The position numbers were made by a program, and so were the translations under genes. From Prolixibacteraceae bacterium (GTDB lineage Bacteria > Bacteroidota > Bacteroidia > Bacteroidales > Prolixibacteraceae), in assembly GCA_029975525.1 (NCBI GenBank), contig JARKOX010000173.1:1-32540 (forward strand): a DNA stretch of 32,540 nucleotides, given 5' to 3'. Below the pieces are notes generated by a model, which was not told the DNA's origin, ran no database searches, and saw nothing but the letters and a program-made list of their open reading frames with translations. Positions 9,181 to 17,819 of this stretch are shown piece by piece (within the stretch, counting starts at the first letter, position 1; every line of letters starts with the position of its first letter).

Positions 9181-11328
9181 ATGGTCAATAAGATTTTGGG
9201 ACTATTTATGCTGTTCAGTTTGTTATTCACCTTAACCGGACAGTCGCAGAATCCAGTCTGGGAAGAGGTGGCGCCCGGCGTTTGGAAAAGCGTGGTGGGC
9301 AGTCCGGACTCGTTTGATCTGCTGAAAGCGGCCGGTGTAAAGCCGGACATCGATGCGTTGTCCAAACTGGGCAGCGCCGATTTTCCGCTGCCTGCCGGGG
9401 AGATCGCCGCTGAAATTGCCGACGGGAAAACCTTCCTGCGTTTTCCGCTGGTGAAGGAGGAACAGCTTTACGGTTTCGGGTTGAACTTTAAAACCGTTCA
9501 GCAACGCGGGAAAATCCTGCAACTGCATGTAGACCATTACGGAGGAACCGACAACGGACGGACCCACGCCCCGGTGCCCTTTTATATTTCCGACAAAGGA
9601 TATGGCGTTTTTGTGAACAGCGCCCGTTACATCACGGTATATGCCGGAACGGCTGTGCGCAAGGATAGTCCGAATGCGCCGGAGCCGCGCGACCGCAACA
9701 CCGACAAAAAATGGACGTCGAGGCCCTACTCGGATGCCGTGGACATGGTGGTTCCGGCCGGTGGAACCGAAATTTACCTGTTTGCCGGGCCCACTCCGCT
9801 GGATGCCGTGCGCCGCTTCAACCTCTTCAATGGTGGCGGCTGCCTGCCTCCCCGATGGGGATTGGGGTTCACCCAGCGGGTGAAGTCGCTCTACACCGCC
9901 GACCAGGTGCTGGAAGAGGCCCGGGCATTCGAGGAGAGAGGATACCCGCTCGACTTTATCGGGCTGGAACCCGGCTGGCAGAGTAAATCCTATCCTTGTA
10001 CGTTCGAATGGGACCGGACCCGTTTTCCCGATCCCGCCGGATTTGTAAAAGCCATGAAAGCGAAGGGGATCCGCCTCAACCTGTGGACCAATCCCTACGT
10101 CTCGCCCGCTTCGCCCATCTTTGAAAAAATAGGCCCTTTGACCGGCTCGCATACCGTTTGGGGCGGGGTGGTCGCCGACCTGACCCTGCCGCAGGCCCGG
10201 CAAATTATGCTCGACCAGATGGAAAAAGACCAGGTCGACCTGGGGGTCAGCGGTTACAAAATTGATGAATGCGATGGCTACGACCGCTGGCTCTGGCCCG
10301 ATGTGGCCGGTTTCCCCTCGGGGAACAGCGCCGAACAGCTGCGGCAGACCTACGGATTGCTGCTCCAGAAGATGACGACCGACCTGTACCGGCAGAAAAA
10401 CAACCGCACCTTTGGCTTGATCCGGGCATCCAACGGAGGGGGCTCTTCGTTTCCTTACGTGATTTATAACGACTACTACAGCCACGAGGACTTTATTACG
10501 GCCCTCATCAACAGCAGTTTTGCCGGCGTGCTCTGGACACCCGAAGTGCGCGGGTCCAAAACCGGCGAAGAGTGGGTGCGGAGGATGCAAACCGTCTGCT
10601 TTTCGCCCATGGCCATGATCAATGCCTGGTCGGACGGGACCAAACCGTGGTCTTTCCCCGAAGTGGAAAAAGAGGTGAAAGAGATTGCCCTTTTACGCAT
10701 GCAGCTGATTCCCTATTTCTACTCCGAATTTGCCAAATACCACTTTGAAGGTACTCCGCCTTTCCGGGCCATGAACCTCGAAACCGGATTCGGGGGCAAA
10801 GCGGTGTCGGAACTGAAAAATGCCAATTTGAGTGAAAATCCGTATGCCGAAGCCATAACCAAAGAGATCAAAGACCAGTACATGGCCGGCGAATATCTCC
10901 TGGTCGCGCCTTTGTTTAAAGGAGAGACCGAACGCGAAGTGATCCTTCCGGCCGGGAAATGGTATGACTTTTACACCGGTAAACTGGCTGGGGAAGGAGA
11001 GGTGATCAGGGTTACTGCCGGCCTCGACCGTATTCCGGTGTTCGTAAAAGATGGCGGAATTATCCCGATGATGCCGCCGCAACTGCACGCCCCGGCTGCC
11101 GGACAAAAATTTGACCTTGAGATCCGCTATTACGGCACCAAACCGTCGGTTTACCAGTTGTACGACGACGATGGCGAAACATTCGATTACGAAAAAGGAG
11201 CCTACTCCTGGCGTACGATTACGGTCGCACCGGATAAAAAAGGACGGCCCGCCGGAAAAGTCTCACCGGCTGAAAAAGGCAAACCCGACAACATCGGGAA
11301 AATAAGCTGGAAAATGATGACCGAATAA
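9181..11328 (+). CDS. GH31 family glycoside hydrolase (specificity unresolved)
   Basis: The protein has 715 residues with a signal peptide (to about residue 22). An N-terminal beta-sandwich contains EEQLYGFGLNFKT and PVPFYISDKGYGVFVNS, the standard GH31 entry. The (beta/alpha)8 barrel contains the nucleophile motif YKIDECDG (Asp362). The usual GDN acid/base motif is replaced by YNDYYSHED; Asp431 is the best candidate for acid/base. The usual DIGGF after it reads TPEVRG, so this is a divergent branch of GH31. The family includes alpha-glucosidases, xylosidases, galactosidases and sulfoquinovosidases, and I cannot choose among them. The C-terminal ~35 residues are Lys/Pro/Gly-rich and look disordered. 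It is the last glycosidase of the + strand block. Confidence 0.85.
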   Translation: MVNKILGLFMLFSLLFTLTGQSQNPVWEEVAPGVWKSVVGSPDSFDLLKAAGVKPDIDALSKLGSADFPLPAGEIAAEIADGKTFLRFPLVKEEQLYGFGLNFKTVQQRGKILQLHVDHYGGTDNGRTHAPVPFYISDKGYGVFVNSARYITVYAGTAVRKDSPNAPEPRDRNTDKKWTSRPYSDAVDMVVPAGGTEIYLFAGPTPLDAVRRFNLFNGGGCLPPRWGLGFTQRVKSLYTADQVLEEARAFEERGYPLDFIGLEPGWQSKSYPCTFEWDRTRFPDPAGFVKAMKAKGIRLNLWTNPYVSPASPIFEKIGPLTGSHTVWGGVVADLTLPQARQIMLDQMEKDQVDLGVSGYKIDECDGYDRWLWPDVAGFPSGNSAEQLRQTYGLLLQKMTTDLYRQKNNRTFGLIRASNGGGSSFPYVIYNDYYSHEDFITALINSSFAGVLWTPEVRGSKTGEEWVRRMQTVCFSPMAMINAWSDGTKPWSFPEVEKEVKEIALLRMQLIPYFYSEFAKYHFEGTPPFRAMNLETGFGGKAVSELKNANLSENPYAEAITKEIKDQYMAGEYLLVAPLFKGETEREVILPAGKWYDFYTGKLAGEGEVIRVTAGLDRIPVFVKDGGIIPMMPPQLHAPAAGQKFDLEIRYYGTKPSVYQLYDDDGETFDYEKGAYSWRTITVAPDKKGRPAGKVSPAEKGKPDNIGKISWKMMTE

Positions 11329-11339
11329 ACACGGTCCGC

Positions 11340-11370
11340 TTGCCAGACAATCTTTACAATTTTAACTTTG
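11340..11370 (+). promoter_or_regulatory. Candidate Bacteroidota-type promoter for the dehydrogenase pair
   Basis: TAACTTTG at 11363-11370 matches the TAnnTTTG -7 consensus of Bacteroidota sigma-ABfr, with TTG at 11340-11342 spaced 20 nt upstream as a -33 element. It sits in the 158-bp gap after GH31, the longest gap in the + strand block, and would allow the two oxidoreductase genes to be expressed separately from the lyase/glycosidase genes. Prediction only. Confidence 0.4.
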
Positions 11371-11486
11371 ACCGGCAGCAGTGTGTGCAGGGCATAAAAG
11401 GCTGGTTTGACAGAACCGGTTGAAAACATTGAGGAACCGCTCCGGATGGAGCAAATAAAATTCGGTCGAATTAAAATTGAAATACG

Positions 11487-12518
11487 ATGAAGGCACTGGT
11501 TTTAACCGGGTACGGAAAGTTTGAACTGCTTGACGTTCCCCTCCCGACTCTTCAGCCCGGGGAGGTGCTGGTGAGGGTTAAGGCAGCCGGAATTTGCGGC
11601 AGCGATGTACATGGCCTAGATGGCAGCACCGGCCGCCGCATTCCCCCGCTCATCATGGGGCACGAGGCCGCCGGGGTTATCGGGGCGGTGGGGGAGGGTG
11701 TGACCGGCTGGAAAGCTGGCGACCGCGTTACCTTCGACTCTACCATCTACCGGCTCGACGACTGGTATTCGCGCAAGGGGATGTACAACCTGAGCGACAA
11801 CCGGATGGTGCTGGGGGTGTCGTGTCCGGAGTTTAAACGGGAAGGCGCCTTCGCGGAGTATGTGGCCGTGCCGCAGCATATCCTGTACCGATTACCCGAA
11901 AAGGTCAGTTTTGAGCAGGCGGCAATGGTGGAGCCGGTGGCGGTTGCCCTGCATGCGGTGAACCTGACGCAGGTTTCGCTGAACGACACCGCCGTGGTAG
12001 GAGGAGCAGGCATGATTGCCCTGTTTGTCATCCAGCTGCTGAAGCGGGCCGGCTGCCGGCAGATCATCGCCTTTGACCTCGACCCGGACCGGCTTGCTCT
12101 GGCCCGGAAACTGGGCGCTACCCATACTTTTAAAGCCGGGGAGATTCATCTTTCCGAGGAGGTGAAAAAACTGACCAACGGACGGGGCGCCGACATCGGC
12201 TTTGAAGTGGTGGGCGTTACGCCGGTACTAAAAACCGTGATCGAATCGGTGCGGAAAGGGGCGCAGGTTACCTTGATCGGGAATGTGGCGGCCGAAGTGG
12301 AGCTGCCGTTGCAACAGGTGGTTACCCGCCAGTTGAAGCTGCAGGGAAGTTGCGCCATTTGCGGTGAGTACGAGGCTGCTCTTGATTTAATCGACCGGAA
12401 GCTGATCGAGACCGATCCGCTGATCAGCGCGGTAGCTCCGCTCGAAGAGGGGGCCGACTGGTTTAACCGGCTCTACCGTCGTGAAAAGGGATTGATGAAG
12501 GTAATTTTAAAACCCTGA
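11487..12518 (+). CDS. Zinc-type medium-chain dehydrogenase (sugar/polyol dehydrogenase-like) lacking structural-zinc cysteines
   Basis: The protein has 343 residues, with no signal peptide, so it is cytoplasmic. The GroES-like domain carries catalytic-zinc residues Cys37 (ICGSD) and His59-Glu60 (GHE). The Rossmann domain starts at VVGGAGMIALFVIQL, with an acidic residue at the end of strand 2 (FDLDPDR) that favours NAD. In the lobe where classical enzymes have four structural-zinc Cys spaced 3, 3 and 8, this protein has Arg89, Asp92, Ser95 and Ser103 at exactly that spacing, so the second zinc is lost without any change in length. Relatives are threonine, sorbitol and galactitol-phosphate dehydrogenases. 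By context it probably oxidises a monosaccharide released by the upstream enzymes. It ends 7 nt before the next gene. Confidence 0.85.
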   Translation: MKALVLTGYGKFELLDVPLPTLQPGEVLVRVKAAGICGSDVHGLDGSTGRRIPPLIMGHEAAGVIGAVGEGVTGWKAGDRVTFDSTIYRLDDWYSRKGMYNLSDNRMVLGVSCPEFKREGAFAEYVAVPQHILYRLPEKVSFEQAAMVEPVAVALHAVNLTQVSLNDTAVVGGAGMIALFVIQLLKRAGCRQIIAFDLDPDRLALARKLGATHTFKAGEIHLSEEVKKLTNGRGADIGFEVVGVTPVLKTVIESVRKGAQVTLIGNVAAEVELPLQQVVTRQLKLQGSCAICGEYEAALDLIDRKLIETDPLISAVAPLEEGADWFNRLYRREKGLMKVILKP

Positions 12519-12525
12519 CTTCGGA

Positions 12526-13653
12526 ATGACTTCAAGAAAAATAAAAACAGCCATTATTGGGTGCGGAAAGGTGGCACACCTGCATGCGGCAGCCCTGCAG
12601 CAGGGGAGTAACACCGCGCTGACCGCCGTTTGCAGCCGTTCGCTGCCTAAAGCGCAGGCGTTTGCCGCTCCATACGGGATACAGGCCTTCGACGACATTG
12701 GCAGGATGATCCGGGAAGCCGGTGTCGAATCGGTTGTGGTGTGTACGCCGCACCCGTTTCATGCCGGGGCGGTGATTCAGGCGGCCGGCGCCGGCGCCCA
12801 TTGCCTGGTCGAAAAGCCGCTGGCCTCGTCGTTGCAGGATTGTGAGGCGATGATTCAGGCCTGCCGGACCAACCGGGTAAAACTCGGCGTGGTGAGCCAG
12901 CGACGTTTTTATGCGCCGGTGCAGCGTGTGCAGAAAGCCATTGCGGAAGGGAAGATCGGCGCTCCGGTACTCGGGACGGTCAACATGCTGGGGTGGCGCG
13001 ACAAAGCTTACTACGACAGCGACGCCTGGCGCGGCACCTGGGAAATGGAAGGCGGCGGCGTGCTGGTCAACCAGGCGCCGCACCAGCTGGATATTTTTCA
13101 GTGGCTGATGGGCCCCATCGACGAGGTATATGGCGTCTGGCGAAACCTGAACCATCCCTACCTCGAGGTGGACGACACCGCGCTGGCCATTGTGAAGTTT
13201 CAAAGCGGGGCCGTCGGAAATATCATCGTCAGCAATTCACAAAAGCCGGGTATCTACGGGAAGGTGCAGGTGCACGGCAGCAACGGCGCTTCGGTCGGCG
13301 TCCAGACCGACGGCGGGGCCATGTTCATCGCCGGCATGTCGTCGATTGCCGAACCTCCGGTAAACGACCTGTGGACCGTTCCGGGCGAAGAACAGCTCCT
13401 GCCCCGCTGGCAGCAGGAGGATGCCGTTTTCTTCAACGCCATTGATCCGATGGAATACTACATGAAACTGCAGCATGAAGATTTTGCCGATGCCATCCTC
13501 AACAACCGCAAGCCGATGGTTTCGGGCGAAGAGGGGCGTGTGACCGTTGAGCTGTTTACAGCCATTTACCGCTCCACACGCGACAACCGGCCGGTGAAGT
13601 TTCCGCTGGCGCCGGAATCCGGCCGGAACGATTTTGACGGCCGCTGCTGCTGA
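12526..13653 (+). CDS. Gfo/Idh/MocA family NAD(P)-dependent oxidoreductase
   Basis: The protein has 375 residues, a normal length. The N-terminal Rossmann fold has AIIGCGKVAHLHAAAL (about residues 9-24), followed by VVVCTPHPFH and the family EKP motif at residues 96-98 (VEKPLASS), whose Lys is catalytic. The C-terminal alpha/beta domain contains GGGVLVNQAPHQLD, with the conserved His that pairs with the Lys. No signal peptide or Tat motif is seen, so it is cytoplasmic. Members oxidise or reduce sugars, uronates and inositols at C1, C3 or other carbons; the substrate is not deducible. It follows the MDR dehydrogenase by 7 nt, so the two probably act on the same sugar or successive steps. Its stop lies 22 nt from the convergent nrdG stop. 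Confidence 0.9.
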   Translation: MTSRKIKTAIIGCGKVAHLHAAALQQGSNTALTAVCSRSLPKAQAFAAPYGIQAFDDIGRMIREAGVESVVVCTPHPFHAGAVIQAAGAGAHCLVEKPLASSLQDCEAMIQACRTNRVKLGVVSQRRFYAPVQRVQKAIAEGKIGAPVLGTVNMLGWRDKAYYDSDAWRGTWEMEGGGVLVNQAPHQLDIFQWLMGPIDEVYGVWRNLNHPYLEVDDTALAIVKFQSGAVGNIIVSNSQKPGIYGKVQVHGSNGASVGVQTDGGAMFIAGMSSIAEPPVNDLWTVPGEEQLLPRWQQEDAVFFNAIDPMEYYMKLQHEDFADAILNNRKPMVSGEEGRVTVELFTAIYRSTRDNRPVKFPLAPESGRNDFDGRCC

Positions 13654-13675
13654 AATTTTGTAATTGTCCGGAAAA

Positions 13676-14359
13676 TCACCTCCATTTTACGTTCAGGGAT
13701 TGCGCCAGCACGGCCATCTCTTCCGTTGTGCAGGCCGAAAGTTGCCGGCTGGCGGGGCGTTGTTGTGCGGGAGGACGGTATTGCTGGAGGAAGTATTGGC
13801 GGGCGCCGTCCAGCTCCTGCAGGAGCGCGCGGATATTTTCCGGTGTAACCAGCTCCCGGCAGACCGTGGTGCGGAATTCATGGGGAATGCCGGAATCAAT
13901 GATCAGCCGGGCCGACTGGCGAATGCGGCCGGCAGCCTCTTTCGTGAAAACCACTCCGCTTGCCCGCGAGTAGGCGGCGGGCGTAAGTTCCGACTTGATA
14001 TCCATCGCTACGTAATCGATCAGTCCTGACGAAAGCCGTCTGGATAAAATATCCGGAGTAACGCCGTTGGTGTCCAGTTTTACCTTTAACCCCAGCTGTT
14101 TGATCGCGGACAGGTATTGCGGGAGATCTTTCTGCAGGGTTGGCTCGCCGCCGGTAATGACGACGGCATCGAGCAGCAAACGGTTTTTCGTAAAGTAGCG
14201 GAGCGTTTCTGAAACCGGAATGGTGCCGGCGGCTGCCGGGATCAGCTGCGGGTTGTGACAATAGGGGCAGTTCAGATTGCAGCCCTGCGTGAACACCACG
14301 GCTGCAATCATGCCCGGATAATCGATTAAACTTTGTTTGATAAAACCACTGAGTTGCAT
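13676..14359 (-). CDS. nrdG: Anaerobic ribonucleoside-triphosphate reductase activating protein (radical SAM)
   Basis: The protein has 227 residues. The radical SAM cluster motif is CNLNCPYC, with Cys27, Cys31 and Cys34 (CX3CX2C). VVITGGEPTLQ follows at the SAM-binding GGE position, and KLDTNGVTP and AMDIKSEL complete the activase pattern (the NrdG2 type, common in anaerobes). It binds a 4Fe-4S cluster and SAM and installs the glycyl radical on NrdD. It is the last gene of the riboswitch operon, 12 nt after cobO, and separated from its partner nrdD by two cobalamin genes. No clear hairpin terminator is seen in the 22-bp gap to the convergent gene. Confidence 0.92.
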   Translation of the reverse strand: MQLSGFIKQSLIDYPGMIAAVVFTQGCNLNCPYCHNPQLIPAAAGTIPVSETLRYFTKNRLLLDAVVITGGEPTLQKDLPQYLSAIKQLGLKVKLDTNGVTPDILSRRLSSGLIDYVAMDIKSELTPAAYSRASGVVFTKEAAGRIRQSARLIIDSGIPHEFRTTVCRELVTPENIRALLQELDGARQYFLQQYRPPAQQRPASRQLSACTTEEMAVLAQSLNVKWR

Positions 14360-14371
14360 GTCGGTTCCGGA

Positions 14372-14902
14372 TTAATATTCAATTCCCGGCCTGGCAGCAA
14401 CTCCCCGCGTGTAGTAGTGTTTCACCTCCTGCATGTCGGTTACCAGATCGGCAAATTCAACCAGTTCAACCGGCGCATATCTTCCGGTGATGACAATCTC
14501 TGTTTCGAAGGGTTTGTTTGCGAGAACACGGATCAGCTCTTCCACGGTAAACAGGTTGTAGTGGATGGCTATGCAGGCTTCGTCCAGAACCACGATGTCG
14601 TATTCTCCCGCAGCAATGATCTCCGAAACTTCGGCGAATCCGCGGCGCGCCATGTCCATATCCTGCACCGTTGGCGCGTTGATGATAAAACACGCCAAAC
14701 CATACTGCCTGACCGTGACAGTGGGCAGACAACGTTTTACGGTGTTAATTTCAGAATAGATCTGCCCTTTGACAAACTGGGCGAAAAAAACCTTTTTCCC
14801 TGCGCCGACTGCCCTCAGCGACAGGCCAAAAGCGGCGGTGGTCTTCCCTTTTCCGTCTCCGGTGTAAACCTGGATATAGCCTCTCTCTTTTGGTGGTGTC
14901 AT
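14372..14902 (-). CDS. cobO: Cob(I)yrinic acid a,c-diamide adenosyltransferase (CobO/BtuR type)
   Basis: I chose the ATG at 14902, giving 176 residues; an upstream in-frame extension would run deep into the membrane-protein gene and has no homology-like character. The start overlaps the previous stop as ATGA, a classic translational coupling. The P-loop GDGKGKTT covers residues 15-22 (after YIQVYT), and FFAQFVKGQ and VVLDEAC (Walker B) follow as in CobO. The enzyme transfers adenosyl from ATP to Co(I) corrinoids, making adenosylcobalamin precursors in the cytoplasm. With no de novo corrin genes next to it, it probably serves salvage of imported corrinoids. AdoCbl, the product pathway's end, is the ligand of the riboswitch at the head of the operon. 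Confidence 0.93.
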   Translation of the reverse strand: MTPPKERGYIQVYTGDGKGKTTAAFGLSLRAVGAGKKVFFAQFVKGQIYSEINTVKRCLPTVTVRQYGLACFIINAPTVQDMDMARRGFAEVSEIIAAGEYDIVVLDEACIAIHYNLFTVEELIRVLANKPFETEIVITGRYAPVELVEFADLVTDMQEVKHYYTRGVAARPGIEY

Positions 14903-15477
14903 GGCCGGGCAGCTTGGATTTGTAACCGGGGAATCCTGCGCCGCGCCAGTGCAAAGAGCCCAAACAGCGCAACCGTATAGGTCAGGTCGCCAGCCAGTGT
15001 ATTTTGGAAAAATGGAATCCCGGCGGTGTAACAAGCCAGGATTCCGTTGAGGTTCTTCGGGTAGATGGTGCCGGAGGCCCATACCCCGAAGTTGGAGACC
15101 AGGAAGAAGATAACAGATGCCAGTACACTGGATATCAGGAGGCTTGAGGGGCTGGTTTTTTTCAGGGTTATCCGGCCCAGCAGGACGATGAGGAGAAAAG
15201 CGCCGTAGGTCCAGTAGAAACCCTGGTAAAACCAGACAAAGTGGTCAAAATAGGAGGCGTACATTACATTGTTGATCACCAGGTCGCTGAGCCACAGGCT
15301 GGTGAACGGGACAACCACTGCAACAAGCCGCCGGGAGAAGCGTGCAGCCCCAAAGAGGGCGATCCCGCCGATGGGGGAGAAGTTGGGCGGATGGGGTAAA
15401 ATTCTGCTGAAAGCAGCCAGCAGCACCAGCAGGGCAACAACTCCGAAGCGAAGGTATATTTTTTCATTTTCAGCCAT
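14899..15477 (-). CDS. DUF6580 membrane protein, putative ECF-type cobalamin/corrinoid S component
   Basis: The protein has 192 residues, largely hydrophobic, with about five or six membrane helices. After an N-terminal helix (FGVVALLVLLAAFSRI) comes PHPPNFSPIGGIALFGAA, the hallmark of the DUF6580 family, which resembles substrate-binding S components of energy-coupling-factor transporters. It sits between nrdD and cobO under a cobalamin riboswitch, so a corrinoid or precursor as substrate is the natural inference; this is not proven by the sequence. No classical ATPase (EcfA) or separate EcfT gene lies beside it. It starts 18 nt after the nrdD stop and overlaps cobO by 4 nt. Confidence 0.78.
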   Translation of the reverse strand: MAENEKIYLRFGVVALLVLLAAFSRILPHPPNFSPIGGIALFGAARFSRRLVAVVVPFTSLWLSDLVINNVMYASYFDHFVWFYQGFYWTYGAFLLIVLLGRITLKKTSPSSLLISSVLASVIFFLVSNFGVWASGTIYPKNLNGILACYTAGIPFFQNTLAGDLTYTVALFGLFALARRRIPRLQIQAARP

Positions 15478-15495
15478 TGTTTCCGGATTTTGAGG

Positions 15496-17673
15496 TTAAA
15501 CAGTTATTTCTTCGGGAAGCTGGACCAGTCCGGCGGCAATCTTCTGGCCGGTATGTTGCTGGTCGAACAGTTTCCGTTCGGTAAATTCGGCCTGCTTGCC
15601 GTCGTTCCATTGGTCAACGGGGCGCAGATAGCCTACAATGCGCGAGAAAACGGTGCACTGTTGTTCCTGCTGGTTTGCCCGGCATTTCGGGCAGGTTTGA
15701 TGTTCGCCGTAGAGATAGCCGTGTTGCGGGCAGATGCTGAAGGTGGGCGACAGGGTGATGTATGGCAGCCGGAAGTGACGGGTAATCTTGTAAACCATTT
15801 GCCTGACCGAAGCGGGAGGTAACTGCTGCTCCCCGACAAAAATATGGAAGACGGTTCCGCCGGTATATTTTACCTGCAGTTCGTCCTGCAGCCGGAGCGC
15901 TTCGAAGAGGTCGGAAGTGTGGGCTACCGGCAGCTGGGTTGAATTGGTGTAATAGGGTTCGGCGCCATTTTTTACGGCGGCTTCATTGGCCGTCAGGATG
16001 TCGGGGTACTGCTGTTTGTCGATGCGGGCGAGCCGGTACGAAGTTCCTTCGGCCGGAGTCGCTTCCAGGTTGTAGATGTGGCCGGTTTCTGCCTGAAACG
16101 TTTGCAGCCGTTGCCGCATAAAACCGAGCACTTTCAGGCTGAAAGCATGCCCTTCGTCCGAGGTGATATCCTGCCCCAGAAAGTTGAGGCAACATTCGTT
16201 CATGCCCACCAACCCGATGGTCGAAAAGTGGTTGTCCCAGTAACGGCCGTTTTTTTGGTACAGATGACGGAGATAAAATTTCGAATAGGGATAGAGTCCC
16301 TGTTCGGTGAGCCGTTCGATTACTTTTCGTTTGATTTCGAGACTGTTTTTGGCCAGCTCCATCAGGTGCGCCAGCCGCTGGAAGAACTCCTCTTCCGAAG
16401 AGGATTCGTAGCCCAGTTTGGGGAGGCTTACGGTTACCACTCCCACCGAGCCAGTCAGCGGGTTGGCGCCAAAAAGTCCGCCTCCGCGGCTGCGCAGCTC
16501 CCGCTTGTCGAGGCGCAGGCGGCAGCACATCGAACGCACATCGTCAGGGTTCATGTCGGAGTTTACAAAGTTGGAAAAATAGGGAATCCCGTATTTGGCG
16601 GTCATCTCCCAGATTTTTTCATAAGCCGGGTTCTCCCAGTCAAAATCTTTGGTGATGTTGTAGGTTGGAATTGGAAACGAGAAGACGCTGCCGCTGGCAT
16701 CGCCTTCGAGCATCACTTCGGCAAAAGCCCGGTTGAACAGCTCCATTTCGGCCTGGAAATCCCCGTAAACGTCAGGTTGAAGTTTCCCGCCGATAATTAC
16801 CGGCTGGTTTTGCAGGTGGCCCGGCACTTTCAGGTCGAGCGTCACATTGGTGAACGGTGTCTGAAAACCTACCCGGGTCGGAACATTGATGTTGAAGACA
16901 AACTCCTGCAGGCACTGTTTTACCTGGACAAAGTCGAGCCGGTCGAAGCGGATAAACGGGGCCAGGTAGGTGTCGAATCCCGACAAAGCCTGGGCACCGG
17001 CCGCCTCGCCCTGCATGGTGTAGAAAAAGTTGACGATTTGTCCGAGAGCGGTACGCAGGTGTTTGGCCGGTTTACTTTGTGTTTTACCTTCCACGCCGCG
17101 GAAACCGCTTAAAAGCAGGTCTTCCAGGTCCCAGCCCACGCAGTAAACACTCAGAAAACCCAGGTCGTGGATGTGGAAACGCCCGGTTTTGTGTGCTTCG
17201 GCAATCTCTTTGGGATAGATTTGGTTGAGCCAGTATTGCGAACTCACCACCGTGGAGATGTGCTGGTTGAGCCCCTGCAGCGAGTAGGTCGAATTGGCGC
17301 TCTCTTTTACCCGCCAGTCGCGCAGGCTGAGGTACTCCTCCATCAGCTCGATATTCGAAAAAATGGCTTTCGTGCTGCGGATGTTCTGGTGCTGGAAGCG
17401 GTAGATGATGTACGCTTTGGCCGCCTCAAACTCCCGGTTGGCCAAGAGGGTGTGTTCCACCTCATCCTGGATCTCCTCCACGGTGGGGGAGGATTGGCGG
17501 GCGGCCCTCCCGAACAGCTTCTCAACGACCTGTTCCGAATAGTGGCCGGCCAGTTTTCGGTCGGGTTTTCCGGTAGCCCGGAGTGCTTTAAAAATGGCAA
17601 AGGTGATTTTTTCGGCGTCGAAAGCCGCCTGGCGCCCGTCGCGCTTTACCACTGAAATGACTTTTGTTTCCAT
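15496..17673 (-). CDS. nrdD: Anaerobic (class III) ribonucleoside-triphosphate reductase
   Basis: I place the start at the ATG at 17673, where the protein begins METKVISVVKRDGRQ; upstream Met codons in frame add residues with no family character and run into the leader. The 725-residue protein has an N-terminal ATP-cone (about 1-95), the ten-strand barrel with SMCCRLRLDKREL around an active-site Cys, a C-terminal zinc site (CPQHGYLYGE then CPKC), and the glycyl-radical loop RIVGYLRP with the radical Gly at about 681. It reduces ribonucleoside triphosphates to deoxynucleotides, needs no B12, and is destroyed by oxygen. It is the first gene after the cobalamin riboswitch, about 146 nt from the aptamer, and its activase is the last gene of the operon. 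Confidence 0.96.
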   Translation of the reverse strand: METKVISVVKRDGRQAAFDAEKITFAIFKALRATGKPDRKLAGHYSEQVVEKLFGRAARQSSPTVEEIQDEVEHTLLANREFEAAKAYIIYRFQHQNIRSTKAIFSNIELMEEYLSLRDWRVKESANSTYSLQGLNQHISTVVSSQYWLNQIYPKEIAEAHKTGRFHIHDLGFLSVYCVGWDLEDLLLSGFRGVEGKTQSKPAKHLRTALGQIVNFFYTMQGEAAGAQALSGFDTYLAPFIRFDRLDFVQVKQCLQEFVFNINVPTRVGFQTPFTNVTLDLKVPGHLQNQPVIIGGKLQPDVYGDFQAEMELFNRAFAEVMLEGDASGSVFSFPIPTYNITKDFDWENPAYEKIWEMTAKYGIPYFSNFVNSDMNPDDVRSMCCRLRLDKRELRSRGGGLFGANPLTGSVGVVTVSLPKLGYESSSEEEFFQRLAHLMELAKNSLEIKRKVIERLTEQGLYPYSKFYLRHLYQKNGRYWDNHFSTIGLVGMNECCLNFLGQDITSDEGHAFSLKVLGFMRQRLQTFQAETGHIYNLEATPAEGTSYRLARIDKQQYPDILTANEAAVKNGAEPYYTNSTQLPVAHTSDLFEALRLQDELQVKYTGGTVFHIFVGEQQLPPASVRQMVYKITRHFRLPYITLSPTFSICPQHGYLYGEHQTCPKCRANQQEQQCTVFSRIVGYLRPVDQWNDGKQAEFTERKLFDQQHTGQKIAAGLVQLPEEITV

Positions 17674-17748
17674 ACAGTTTTTTTGTTGGTTCTGCTTGTG
17701 CAACATAAGCCTGTCAGGAATGGTGGTTGAAAATGGAAGAGCCTGATT

Positions 17749-17803
17749 AAAAAAAGATAGCCTGCATTCCAAGATTCAGCCAGACTTTTATTCCCGAAAG
17801 TCT
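17749..17803 (-). promoter_or_regulatory. Possible expression platform of the cobalamin riboswitch (two competing hairpins)
   Basis: Reading the minus strand just after the aptamer, AGACTTT and AAAGTCT (17803-17797 with 17788-17782) form a perfect 7-bp hairpin. The sequence AGTCTG within its 3' arm (17786-17781) can instead pair with CAGGCT (17764-17759), allowing one G-U pair, and this second hairpin is followed three bases later by seven T (17755-17749). The two are mutually exclusive, as in antiterminator/terminator switches. The terminator stem is short and its loop long, so translational control near the start codon is an alternative. Confidence 0.35.
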
Positions 17804-17819
17804 TTTTGATTATTTTACG

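Noticed and set aside
11439..11452. Short hairpin GCTCC-GGAT-GGAGC before the dehydrogenase gene
   Set aside because: Five base pairs only, with an A-rich sequence after it; not enough to call a terminator or regulatory element.
14903..15082. Upstream extension of cobO to a further in-frame Met
   Set aside because: It would overlap the membrane-protein gene by about 180 nt, and the ATGA overlap start gives the normal CobO N-terminus.
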